A DNA stretch of 64,000 nt, taken from assembly GCA_001970955.1 (NCBI GenBank), contig MPUH01000165.1:1-64000 (forward strand). The letters are read 5' to 3'. The DNA is from Stentor coeruleus (taxonomy: Eukaryota > Ciliophora > Heterotrichea > Heterotrichida > Stentoridae). How positions within the stretch are numbered: the first letter of the stretch is position 1; each line of letters opens with the position of its first letter. The notes under the pieces are model-generated. The model worked only from the letters and a program-made list of their open reading frames with translations, had not been told where the DNA came from and ran no database searches. The position numbers were made by a program, and so were the translations under genes. This document shows positions 11,842-22,063 of this stretch, one piece after another.

Positions 11842-12132
11842 TTATAGATAAATATAGCTTAGTTATTTTCATCTTTAGATTAGGAAGCATCTAGAAAAAT
11901 ATTCACTTAAAACCTATAAACTTATAATTTCCCCATCCAAATCATAAAAACACAACCCCAATCACACCTTCAAATAAATCCTATCAAAACAATCTAATAA
12001 TTATTTTATCTTTCCTCATCTAAAAATTCCTCTCCCCAAAAAATATAATTTTCCTTCATATTATTCCAAAACCTTCAACCCTCCAACTTCTTTCACCATT
12101 CTCCAAAGCTAAGCATATATCATCTAATAAAA

Positions 12133-12766
12133 ATGATAAGTTCATTGGTGAGTAGTTTTGCCTACAAAATTCCAGGAGTCCTAATTCCAAAAAGTTTAGT
12201 CCAAGGTTTCATCCTATCTATAAGCCAGCAGAAGTTTTAGAATTCAATTAAAAAGATGAAATTCTCGTGTATTCAAAATTCAATGTTTTCTTCTCATTAC
12301 CCTGGTCAATAGGAGCATATCTATCCCATATATTATTTATAATCTAGCAGAAACTTCACATAAACCAATATGGTCTATATTTCTTATCGCTTATTTAGGA
12401 ATACTTCCTCATTACTATTATCTTTACAATCTAAGATTTAACATAGACTGCATATAGTATGTTCGTGGAGGTGTTTGGAAGATTGAAAACAATGGGATTA
12501 TGGGTGCTAAAACTTCAACATATATGCTCTCTGACAATTTCGTTATTAAAAAAGAAAGAAGAACTTAATGAAACTGAAGGATTAGATAATGATTTAGATT
12601 TGATTTCCTTAGATTGGAAAGAATATTATGAACATGTAGAAAATCAAAAACTTATAGTGGGACAGTTCATAACCCAGAACTATTTCAAGCTATGCTTAAG
12701 AAATGGAAAATCGATTATAGCAATTTTGTTATTAGACTTAAGGATGATGAGATTTCAATTAGCTAA
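12133..12766 (+). pseudogene. broken gene for a small membrane protein
   Basis: Coding-like segments run on one strand through several frames. They begin at ATG 12133 (SSFAYKIPGVLIPKSLVQGF), continue through KPAEVLEFN and ILVYSKFNVFFSLPWSIGAY, a hydrophobic pair of segments, VRGGVWKIENNGIMGAKT and LDWKEYYEHVENQKL, and end GTVHNPELFQAMLKKW...EISIS at TAA 12764-12766. The two-helix core flanked by soluble parts recalls TMEM70/TMEM186-like mitochondrial proteins, but this is only a shape resemblance. At least four breaks are needed to thread the pieces. Called a decayed gene of unknown function. Confidence 0.45.
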
Positions 12767-12896
12767 TAACTAACTTTCTTTAAGAGAAAATATGTATTTT
12801 TGTTAGCTTCTGATAAATAGTTTTATATATTTTATGTGTATTTCTTTATATATTTTTAAGGTTCTACCATCAGGAACTAATAAGTCTAATTAAAAC

Positions 12897-14051
12897 ATGG
12901 AAGTCGAGGTCACATTCAAAAGCGGTCTAGGCCAAGAATGGACAGTGGACGGAAGTTACTCAATTAGCACAGATACTAAAAGAGAAGACCTCCAAGACAT
13001 CGTCCTTCATATCCTTGAAAAATCTGCAGTCCTCATGTTCACTCTTCATAATCAACCTTTAACAGGTACTTTACAAGAGTAATTTCTAATCAGGCTTTTA
13101 AATTCACAAAACCTATCAACTGAAGGTAAAATCGAGTTGGAATTTTTCATCCAAATCCCTCCTCTGAAATCATCAGGTCAAGTTGATAGTGGTGATTGGG
13201 TATCATCAATTCATCAATTCTCATCATCTATTTTTGTGTCAAATTATTCTGGCTACATACAAAAATTCACTGATATGAATTTAGATAGTCAAAAAAGCAT
13301 TTTCACAGGTCCTTTAAAAAGTTTTGATATAAACAACGAGACTAAACTTATATGCGCAATAAGTAAAAAAGGTTTGACTTCAGTTTTAGATTTAGACTTT
13401 AATATTATAGCATCAGGGAATACTGAACATGCTGAAAAATGTGTTTGGAATCCAAGTGGGTCTAAATTCGCTATTGGTTTATATTCAGGAACTATTTCTA
13501 TATGTGAAACAAATGAGAATTCTGCGGTTATTATTCAAGGAAATAAAAAACAACATATAGACAGTAAAGGTATTACATATAATATTATAGAAACTTGTCA
13601 TACAGATCTTGTGTCTGGGGTATTTTGGCCTAGTTTTGAAACTTTGGTTACAACATCTTTTGATCATAATGTCCATCAAGTTGATTTAATAAAAGCATCA
13701 ATTTCTTCAAGCATTTTATGTCCTAGGTCGATACAATGCTCTGATTTCTGTTCTCATATGGTTTTTTGTGGCTTTGAAAATTCTTTAGTTAATGCTTATG
13801 ATTGTAGAACTAGTGGGAAAATATTAAATACTAATACTAGTGCTTGGGTTAGATCTTTAAAAGTTGTAGGTAATGCAATATCTGTTGGGTTAGAAAATGG
13901 GCAAGTTCTTTTGTATGATTTAAGAGCTTATAAAACACCTACACATGTTTTGCAAGCTCATGATGGGAAAGTTATGGCTTTAGATGGGGATAATGAGTTT
14001 TTGTATACTGGAGGGGCTGATGGGTGTATTCAAAGATTTACGTTTACTTAA
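12897..14051 (+). CDS. WDR12: WDR12/Ytm1 ribosome-biogenesis WD40 protein
   Basis: Component of the PeBoW/Nop7 complex (with Pes1 and Bop1) needed for 60S subunit maturation in the nucleolus. Exon 1 (12897-13078) encodes the N-terminal NLE domain (EVEVTFKSGLGQEWTVDGSY). A 15-nt intron at 13079-13093 (GTAATTTCTAATCAG) joins it to exon 2, which completes the NLE (ELLNSQNLSTEGKIELEFFI) and carries the WD repeats (SGDWVSSIHQFSSSI, HTDLVSGVFWPSFETLVTT, LQAHDGKVMALDGDNEFLYT). The stop is TAA. The next gene starts 31 bp downstream on the same strand. The NLE plus propeller order and length (about 380 residues) match Ytm1/WDR12; the other NLE protein, Nle1, is longer. Confidence 0.8.
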
Positions 14052-14082
14052 TAATTTATCAAGATTAGACTTATAAATATAT

Positions 14083-14322
14083 ATGGCAGCAAAGCAAGGA
14101 TATGGCCCAGATCTTAGAAAATATTTAAATTTGCGAGTTGACATCAAGATGAATGGCAATCGGCATGTGTCTGGAGTTTTGCGTGGATATGATATTTTCA
14201 TGAACTTAGTTTTAGAAAATGCTTCTGAACATTTAGATGCTAGTAAAAGAGACATTGGAACAATTTTTATTAGAGGAAACACTATCGTAATGTGGGAGTG
14301 CTTAGACAAAATAAGTACGTAA
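14083..14322 (+). CDS. SNRPG: small nuclear ribonucleoprotein G (SmG)
   Basis: One of the seven Sm ring proteins of spliceosomal snRNPs. The 79-residue length is typical. Sm1 is visible as LRKYLNLRVDIKMNGNRHVS plus GVLRGYDIFMNLVLENA, and Sm2 as IGTIFIRGNTIVMWE (the IRGNxI core). The order and the GYDIFMNLV block identify the G paralogue. It sits 31 bp after the WDR12 stop and 7 bp before the ARFGAP start, so its 3' UTR and the neighbour's 5' UTR must be extremely short or overlap. Confidence 0.9.
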   Translation: MAAKQGYGPDLRKYLNLRVDIKMNGNRHVSGVLRGYDIFMNLVLENASEHLDASKRDIGTIFIRGNTIVMWECLDKIST

Positions 14323-14329
14323 TAAATAA

Positions 14330-15364
14330 ATGGATCCTGATGTTCACGTTGATGTTGCTTATCGAGACTCTATTTTCAAACGTCTTAAGCTAATTCCAGA
14401 AAATCAATTTTGCTTTGATTGCAACTTGAAAAACCCTTCTTGGTGTTCTGTTATCTTAGGAATATTTATATGCTATAATTGTGCTACTCCGCACAGAAGT
14501 ATGGGAACTCATTTAAGCTTTGTAAGGTCTAGTGAACTTGATATGTGGACTTTGCGTCAGCTGGCTTTCCTTGAATTTGCAGGGAATAAAAAAGCACGAG
14601 CTTTTTTCCGTAGTCACGGAGTAACAAGTGCAGTTGACTACACATCACAAACAGCAGAAAGGTGGCGAAACGAGCTCTCAGAAACAGTTATCGAGAAGTA
14701 CCCCAAAAAGTCCCAAAACGAAAACCAAAAGCTCGAGCCCACAAAACCCGAACCCCCTAAGCCAGAACCAGAACTCCCCATAGAAACGGTTATCAAAGAA
14801 GAACAAAAAGAAGAAAAAACAACACCCATAATAAAACCAGTCCAGCCTATAATCCCAAGAAGTACTTTCAAAGTCCAAACTGGAGAATCCAAGCACAAAT
14901 TCAGAAAAACCAAAGTTGAAGAGCCTCAAAACGTATCTTTTAAACCAGTCACTTTCAAAGCCCAAACTGAAGAAGAAGAATTTTTTGACCCTCAACCTTT
15001 AAAACCCCCAGCAAGACCTAAAACTGAAATTCTTCCAACACCAGCTCCAGCAGTTATACAAAGAAAACCTGTTGAAAAAAAAGGTATATCTTCAGAGGAT
15101 TATGAAGCACAATATGTTGATGAAAGAGCACATAAAAATAGGATTATTCAGTTAAGTGGTGAAAAAGCTATTTCAAGTGATATGTTTTTTGGTAGAGAAG
15201 AACAGAAGAATATTGAAATTACAACTGATAGGATTAAAGATGAAGCGAGTAGAATAGGGTCTATTGCTATGGATAAAGCTTCACAGGTAATTGTTATTTA
15301 GCTTAAGCAATCATTAACAGGAGCTTTTTCTAAACTTCAAACACGATTTAATTCTTATAACTAA
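14330..15364 (+). CDS. ARF GTPase-activating protein, ARFGAP2/3-Glo3 type
   Basis: Stimulates GTP hydrolysis on ARF1 during COPI vesicle cycling at the Golgi. The N-terminal ArfGAP zinc finger reads CFDCNLKNPSWCSV...ICYNCATPHRSMGTHLSFVR, although the usual catalytic arginine region is HRSMG. A proline/lysine/glutamate-rich linker follows. The C-terminal Glo3-type motif AISSDMFFGREEQ places it with ARFGAP2/3. A 15-nt intron at 15287-15301 (GTAATTGTTATTTAG) is required; without it the frame stops at 15301, and with it the protein ends ...LTGAFSKLQTRFNSYN at TAA 15362-15364. It starts 7 bp after SmG. Confidence 0.85.
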
Positions 15365-15641
15365 TAGTCTTTATAGGTGGATTTTTTTTAGCATTAAGAT
15401 GTGTATTTTGTTGTTGGGTGATAAGGTTTGATGGAGATTTTGGGGTTAGGATTGGGTTTTTAGATAATTTACTGATATTAGGTCAGAGATTTTAATTGAA
15501 ATTTCATATGACTATTAATTTAATGGGTTTAGGCAATTTTTTTTATATTTTACTATCATAAAACACAATACACTATATAATAACACATAATCTATTTAAT
15601 ACTAAACATAATACTAAAATTTACATTAATTCTAATAGCAT

Positions 15642-17777
15642 CTAAACTCTGGTTATCCAATCATTTATCGCTTGACACAATTCTTCTCTAATACAAGGCT
15701 TAGATATATGACAGCACATACCAGAAACTATACATTTTTCCAAATCTTCTTTCGAGTCAAAGGCTGAGTACGCAATAATATAAGGTAAAAATCTTATAAC
15801 ACCCTGTGAATACAGTTCATTTATCGCAACTGATGTTTCCCAACCATCCATACCAGGCATTAAGCAATCCATAATAACAATTTTATACCCACTTTTAATT
15901 TTATGCTGATATTTAATCATTTCCAAAGCAGCCTTCCCAGAATTCGCCCAATTTACCGTATATTTCCTATGTTTTCTATAGCACCCACAATAATCTTCTA
16001 AACTTTCAATCATTTTTCTAAGTATCTCAATATTAATATCAATATCATCAACAATAAGTATATCTATATAATTATCTATATCCTTAATACCAATCAAAGA
16101 TCCAGTTAAAGGAAGCAAAATATCCCCTTCATCAGGGATATCAAGATTATATGAATCTTTAGTTTGATTATACTCGATAAGATTAAAAAACATAATAATA
16201 TTAACATAATCTTTATCTTTTTTGTTTATAATAAGTTCATTACACCAGATTTTATTCATGAGTTGTTTTGATATTTTTATTTTTAAAGATTTTTTCATAT
16301 AGTCTATAGTATCAGTTGAATTCATGAGGAAGTTTTTATATGAATCAAAAGTAATTGTTAAGCATATTTTGTTGTTATTATTTGATACTATTAAGTTTAC
16401 TTCAGGGAATTTTGAATGACTAGATAAGAATTACCCAAGGCTTGTTGATATTAGACTTAAAAGGACTTGTCGAAGGCGATTTTTATCTGTGTAGACGTTG
16501 AAATACTCTGAAGGTAGGTTTAATTCGAAAGATGGGCTTTGATACATGTCTTGGAGGATAAGAATAGATTCTTCGATTAGATTGGTTAGATTGACCCAGG
16601 AAAAAGAAAGTCCTAGGTTGTTGGATTTTAAATAGGAGTAGTCAATCATGTCACGGATTAAGGATAATATGTAACGAAGAATACTGACATTACGATTAAC
16701 AGTTTTTAACATGTCTGTTGGGATTTTCTGAGATTTTGTCAGGAGTTCAAGGTTTAAATTTATTATCGTGTTCATTGGAGTTTTAAGTTCATGAGATACC
16801 CCACGAAGGATTTTAAGAGTTTTCGATGTTTGCATGACCTGATTCTCTAACCCAACAATATCAGTAATTTCTCTAAACGTCAAAACTATTGCAGGCTCAT
16901 TATCCCATACAATTTTACTTCCTGTACATTCCAAATACTCATTCCCAACTAGCATTACTCCAAATTTTGTCGTTCGTCCATCAATTTGTATAAACTTATG
17001 TATTTTCCTATATAAATTCTCATCAAATTCCTTATGATCATTACAAAATTTCTCAATCAGCTTTAAATACTCTAATTTTACCCCTTGAAGCAATTTATCA
17101 TATGTATTATTTTTCATAATAATCTCACAACTTTCATTGATAACAACAATACCTTCAGGTACAACATTAATTAAATTTCCAATATTTGATTGATTATCTT
17201 CTAATTGTATTTTTCTTTCAATATCTTCATAATCATTCAAAAGTTTGTATTTGTACCAAAAAAAATTAGCACATATATAAGCGACCATAGTAAAAATCAC
17301 ATCTGCAGGTATTGGAGTTTTGAGAGCTCCTGAATATATTGACCCTAAAAACCAGATGGTTAGATGAGATATTACTGTTATATAGCCATGCACAGTGTTG
17401 TATATGAGTTCTAAGTGAACATGGCAGAAAATATGCACGGCAGCAGCAATAAGTAGACCTGAGTAAGAAGGGAACTTCCAAAATGCACACTCAAGATTTT
17501 TGAAGTCAAGGCACCAAAGAAGAGTAAGCCCTAAAGTATATCCAAAAGGTGTGTTGTTAAGATATTTTTTTACTATAAAAGTTCCTGAAAGCATTAACAC
17601 ACTTATGAGCATTTTTTGAGATAATAAACCGTAATTGCTTATCATAATTGGAACCAAAATAGTAAAACAGGCTATTAGAAATTTCAAGTACCCTCCTAAA
17701 AACACTACGGAAAAAGCAATTTTTTCTTTTTTATATCTTTCATACACCCTGCTTCGGTCTATTTTCTTCTTAGACAT
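15642..17777 (-). CDS. membrane hybrid histidine kinase with receiver domain
   Basis: Phosphorelay sensor. The N-terminus (residues about 20-190) holds roughly six hydrophobic segments. A PAS-like region follows (NVVPEGIVVINESCEIIMKN), then the H-box VSHELKTPMNT with the phosphoacceptor His and an N-box-like DKNRLRQVLLSLISTSLG. A 15-nt intron at 16420-16434 (GTAATTCTTATCTAG) joins this to the second exon. That exon holds a receiver domain with acidic pair ILIVDD, phosphoacceptor VIMDCLMPGMDGWE and conserved Lys HISKPC. Canonical G1/G2 ATP-lid boxes (DTGIG, GTGLG) are not visible in the roughly 90 residues between N-box and receiver, so the ATPase domain looks degenerate. Stop TAG. A phosphodiesterase lies just upstream on the same strand. 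Confidence 0.85.
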
Positions 17778-18112
17778 TATCTTTATAATTAAAATAGAAT
17801 CTCTAGCTTTATTAAGAGTACATATGAAAACATCTGAACTTATACATTTTTTAAAGCTGTTATTGTGAATAAAAAAAACAATTTTTAATTCCTTCCAACA
17901 ACATATTAATTTGTTTCAAAAATTACATAAAATATCATAACTTTTCAAAAACTATCAACCCTCATACAATAAAACCAATCCATATCCTAATTTTTATCAA
18001 CCATCCCAATCATCCGACCTCATAAAAATCCCAACATTTTTATTTACCATGCCTACTATAAAAATCTCTTATCAATCACACATTTCCAATATAAAAAAAT
18101 TATCTAACTAAT
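17778..18112. other. intergenic, C/A-rich, no gene seen
   Basis: Separates the phosphodiesterase and the histidine kinase on the minus strand. The 18113-proximal part is C/A-rich on the + strand, the usual signature of a minus-strand 3' flank here. Nothing else recognised. Confidence 0.55.
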
Positions 18113-20095
18113 TCAAGCGAAAAGCAAAGGCATACTCCCTCTCCTAGGGTTATATCCAGGCATAGGCACAACAAGCAGCAGCCTATCAGAGTCAAACCCT
18201 TCAGTTTGGTTTTTCCCATTTAGTTTCATTTCCCAATAATTTGCATTAATTTCTAACTGTTTAACACAATTTTCTTCAATCTTACTTGAATGCAACACAA
18301 GAACAAAAGCATTATATAAAGGTAAGACAATATTTTTAATAAACCCCGATTGAGATTTTGAAATATTCGTTGTATCCCTATCACAAAACATAGAAACTGT
18401 CAATTTAAGACTTTTTTCTAAATCTCCTTGGGCGAAAAACTCTTCCATTATAAACCCACACCACTTTTCATGAAGTTCAATTTTCTTAGCTGAATGGCCG
18501 ATATCCGCACATTTTATTAATATTTTAAACATATCAAGTCTTGTATCATTAGAATTTTCAATATTAACTTGTTCATTCATATATTTAGCTTTAAAATATC
18601 CGATTTGATCAAAATACTTAGCCATATCAGTTGCCAAGATCATTTCTATAATGATTTTCCTAAACCATATAAACATATCCCCAGAAACATTTTTCATAAA
18701 ATTCAAGTTTTGTTTTGATAGTAAATTAAAAACAGTTGAAGCATGCATCATTTCTAATACACTTATATCATTATATTGTATAGCTAAAAAATCATGGGTC
18801 TGGACATGAAAACGATTATTTTTAGCTTTATGTCCAACATCATGAGCTAAACATCCTATAATACAAGCTAAGGTTTCTATTGTTGTCATATAGTTTATTA
18901 TATCAGAACTTGAAACTAGATATATAAATGAACACATAACATCTGCTGCATGAGAATTATTATGATAAGGATTTGGATTGTATAAACATTCAAGGTCAAC
19001 TAGAAAGTCACTATATGATTCCATTATCAAAGGTAATGAACTGGTTATGGCGAATTTTTTTACAAGATACTCGCCACATGCTTTGATTGGGCAGTTTCCA
19101 GTAAGGTCTTTTACGAAAAAAATGTCGAAGTTCCACTCAGATCCAATTTGTTTAAGTATTCCTGTTATTTGGTCTACAGCATAAGGGACTTCAGAATGCA
19201 TTCTTATAAGCCTTGAGCCTTCTCTGCCACTTAAAACAGCTTCAGATGAGTAAAAATTTTCTTCAATAAACTGTTTTTGTTCTATATCCATATCTTTTCC
19301 TATAACCTCAATATCAGCTTCATATATATTTTTATTTGTAATGAGCTTTTTAAAAGCTTGTCTTAAATCAGAAACTCCTTCATCAACTTTTTCTTTAACC
19401 TCAGAATCACATTGATTATAATATTCCATCATTTTTTCTGTTGTACTTTGTATGAGTTCCAAGACTTCTTCTAATACAGTTTTTGGAGCATCAATTTTTT
19501 TGTTTTCATTATAAGCTAAGAAAATGCTTTTACTAAATGATATACGAACTGATTCACAACGTTGACTATTATAAAGGATGCTTATAAGGAGGATTATGAA
19601 TTGAAATATGCTAAGACCTGTAGGTTGAGTACCAAAAATATTTAGAAGAAAGGATAGTATAGAAAGGAAAAAACTTGTTATTAGATAAACTTTTCGATTT
19701 TTGACAAGCTTTTTTGGACCTAGTTGGATTAAGAGCATTAAGGTAAACATACTGGGCATATATGAATAATCAATTTTGCTGTCAAAGAATAGTTTAAAAA
19801 GGTTTGAGTCTTCAAATATCAAAATAAGCCCAGTGATTAGGTAAAAGCATAAGTGGATTATGTCTTCTGATACATTGAGTTGGGGGATAAAAAAACATGC
19901 GAATGAGATAACGAGTGTCAAAATGCAGGTACCTAGTGGGAGGATTATTCCTATTAATAATGCTTGGGGGTCAGCGTAGTATGCTAAGATGTTGCTTATT
20001 AGAACTGTGATTAAAAGCCCGTAGTAGATACATATAAAAGAGTAGTCGGCTTTTGGGGGTTTTGCTATTTTGGAATTTTGCCTGTTTTCTTTCAT
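18113..20095 (-). CDS. membrane-anchored class I cyclic-nucleotide phosphodiesterase
   Basis: Hydrolyses cAMP and/or cGMP. The 660 residues begin with about six hydrophobic segments (residues 20-185), then a coiled linker (LELIQSTTEKMMEYYNQ), and end with a complete PDEase_I catalytic domain. Its metal-binding motifs are PYHNNSHAADVMCSF, CLAHDVGHKAKNNRFHV, ATDMAKYF and CADIGHSAKK. The conserved glutamine helix region near KSQSGFIKNIVLPLYNAF is present. Substrate preference cannot be read. The stop is TGA at 18113-18115, with TAG three codons later. The next gene on the same strand is the hybrid histidine kinase. No GAF or receiver domain is fused. Confidence 0.88.
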   Translation of the reverse strand: MKENRQNSKIAKPPKADYSFICIYYGLLITVLISNILAYYADPQALLIGIILPLGTCILTLVISFACFFIPQLNVSEDIIHLCFYLITGLILIFEDSNLFKLFFDSKIDYSYMPSMFTLMLLIQLGPKKLVKNRKVYLITSFFLSILSFLLNIFGTQPTGLSIFQFIILLISILYNSQRCESVRISFSKSIFLAYNENKKIDAPKTVLEEVLELIQSTTEKMMEYYNQCDSEVKEKVDEGVSDLRQAFKKLITNKNIYEADIEVIGKDMDIEQKQFIEENFYSSEAVLSGREGSRLIRMHSEVPYAVDQITGILKQIGSEWNFDIFFVKDLTGNCPIKACGEYLVKKFAITSSLPLIMESYSDFLVDLECLYNPNPYHNNSHAADVMCSFIYLVSSSDIINYMTTIETLACIIGCLAHDVGHKAKNNRFHVQTHDFLAIQYNDISVLEMMHASTVFNLLSKQNLNFMKNVSGDMFIWFRKIIIEMILATDMAKYFDQIGYFKAKYMNEQVNIENSNDTRLDMFKILIKCADIGHSAKKIELHEKWCGFIMEEFFAQGDLEKSLKLTVSMFCDRDTTNISKSQSGFIKNIVLPLYNAFVLVLHSSKIEENCVKQLEINANYWEMKLNGKNQTEGFDSDRLLLVVPMPGYNPRRGSMPLLFA

Positions 20096-20164
20096 TATAG
20101 AGTATAAATAGAAATTAGGCTGATTGACACAAAATAAATTAAATCTTAAAAGCGTGATATATAA

Positions 20165-20935
20165 ATGGAAGAATTAGTGTCAAGGGTCGTAGAAGTTATT
20201 ATTATAAGTCAATATGTTAATGCACAAGTAACAAGCTTTAGGACAATAGCATGGGTTATCTTGCTCATCTGTATGGAATTTTCAATCATGCTAATGTCCC
20301 CAACATCAAATACCCTAAAAATCGGCATAAAAGAAATCGCCTGTTTTGTCCTGTTCTGTTTATATTTAGTATGTGGGATAATTTTTTCATTTGCCGTCGC
20401 TTATTTTTGGGTGTTTTTAGGAGTATTTATATTAACATCAGTTCTTGTTATTCTAAGATACAGTCCTCCTTTTATTTTAGAGAAAAGTGGATCTGGGGGA
20501 ATCATGAGAATTTTACTTGAAGGCTTGCTTTGGGTTATAATAAATTCTTTAGCTTTATCAGATAACCCAAGGTTTTTAGTATTTGAATACCTTCCAGTGT
20601 TTTTAGTATATGAAGCTTGGTATTTAGTTAAAGAGCTTCAAGAGTCGACAAATGATATAAAAAATAAACAAATCACTACAGGGATTCTTATGGGGAAGCA
20701 TGGATGCTTTAGAATCTATTTACTTTTGCATTTGTTTAGTTGGATTTGTGTTTTTTTAGATATGAGTTTTGATATTAGCAGAGGTTTACCTTTGTTTCTT
20801 GCCCCATGGGGTGTGTATCAGGTAAGAAAAGTTCGTAGTATGGAGATCAATAATATTCGTATGATAGCTTTTGTTTATTATTTGATGTTTTCTTTCCTGA
20901 CTATTTTAGGGCTGACGATAAGAAAACCTAATTAG
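20165..20935 (+). CDS. polytopic membrane protein, possibly UbiA-prenyltransferase-like
   Basis: 256 residues with about eight hydrophobic segments; ends in TAG. A short loop [18 protein letters not shown] followed by a helix, and later [20 protein letters not shown] before another helix, recall the substrate loops of UbiA-type prenyltransferases (YSAPP...G and DxxxD...G..T). The Asp-rich motifs are incomplete, so catalytic activity is doubtful and the assignment is weak. It is transcribed divergently from the phosphodiesterase, with about 70 bp between their starts, so the two may share a promoter region. Confidence 0.6.
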
Positions 20936-22063
20936 TTTTATGTAACCAAATTATACAAAAATTTTTATATGATTAAATGATGATAATAAATTTAGGGTAT
21001 TGGATTATTGGGAAAAAAGTATGATATAGTAATTTATTATGAGAAGTATTAAGGTTTTATTATTAAATATAATGTTATTTAATTATAGATTTTTAAGGGA
21101 ATGATTTATACTTTTCAGTTGTCTTAGTTTGAATCATGATGAAACCCGTGTTGTTATTAGAAATGATTTTATGAATAAAAATTGAAGTTAATTATTGGAA
21201 TCTTTATAAAGGATGTGATTTTTAGATTACAAATAGTTTTGGGAGATGGAATAGTTTGGAGAAGTTGGATTGTGTAGGTATTATTGGGAAAATGTGAGGA
21301 ATGATAAGTTTAATTTTTACTTTATATTTTTGATGAGTTTTAAATAACAAAACTTTTTTGTCTTTTTTTAAATATATAAATGTCTAGTTTTGTGGTAAAA
21401 AGCTGTGAATTTATTAATTCCCTCCAAACCTCTATAATAAAATCTATTTGCAAAAACCAAATTTATTATATTTTTAAAAATCCAATATTCAATAATTCAC
21501 CCTTAAAACGATACTGATACATTCAAAAAGCTTCTATTTATAATAAACAATAACTTTTATAATAAAAATAATGATTCTGATGATATCTTCATATTAACAT
21601 TAATCATAATTTCGTCAAATCCTAAAATAAAATCCTCTTATCCAAAACTAAAACTATCTCCTATACAAAAAAATCCTATATCCACCCTAATATCTTTAAT
21701 ATACAAAAATACAACTCATCTAATCCAAAACCCTACCAAAAGCATTTTCTCCCAAAATCCCATAAATCTAAAACCTTAACTCACATAAAAAATCTTCTCC
21801 TTAAATCTATCAAATACACTTTTCTCAATAATAAACCATCTAAACTAATTATCATCATTTTCTTCATCCCAACCTAATCTTTAATTTCCTAAATCAAAAC
21901 CCATACGAAAAACCTCCAAAAAAATCTTCCCTTACTCACAAAAAATCAAGCTTTTTAATACAAGCCCAAAACAAAAACAAATTATTACTATCACAATTAT
22001 CCTTTTACTACAAAAACCATCTCTTTTCACTATAACTGCTTACGTCATTGATATCCTATTCTG
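20936..22063. other. 1.1-kb intergenic region with composition switch
   Basis: 20936-21370 is G/T-rich on the + strand (3' flank of the gene to the left); 21410-22063 is C/A-rich and nearly G-free (5' flank of the AGC kinase). The change is sharp, near 21,400. No gene, tRNA or repeat recognised. Confidence 0.6.

Noticed and set aside
12459-12773. A 104-residue open frame as an intact gene
   Set aside because: The flanking frames carry a better protein that passes through this region in pieces; the open frame itself switches to an unnatural composition at its end.
14638-14995. Minus-strand frames rich in Phe and Gly opposite the ARFGAP linker
   Set aside because: Shadow of the Pro/Lys/Glu-rich linker; no family match and no starts or introns that make sense.
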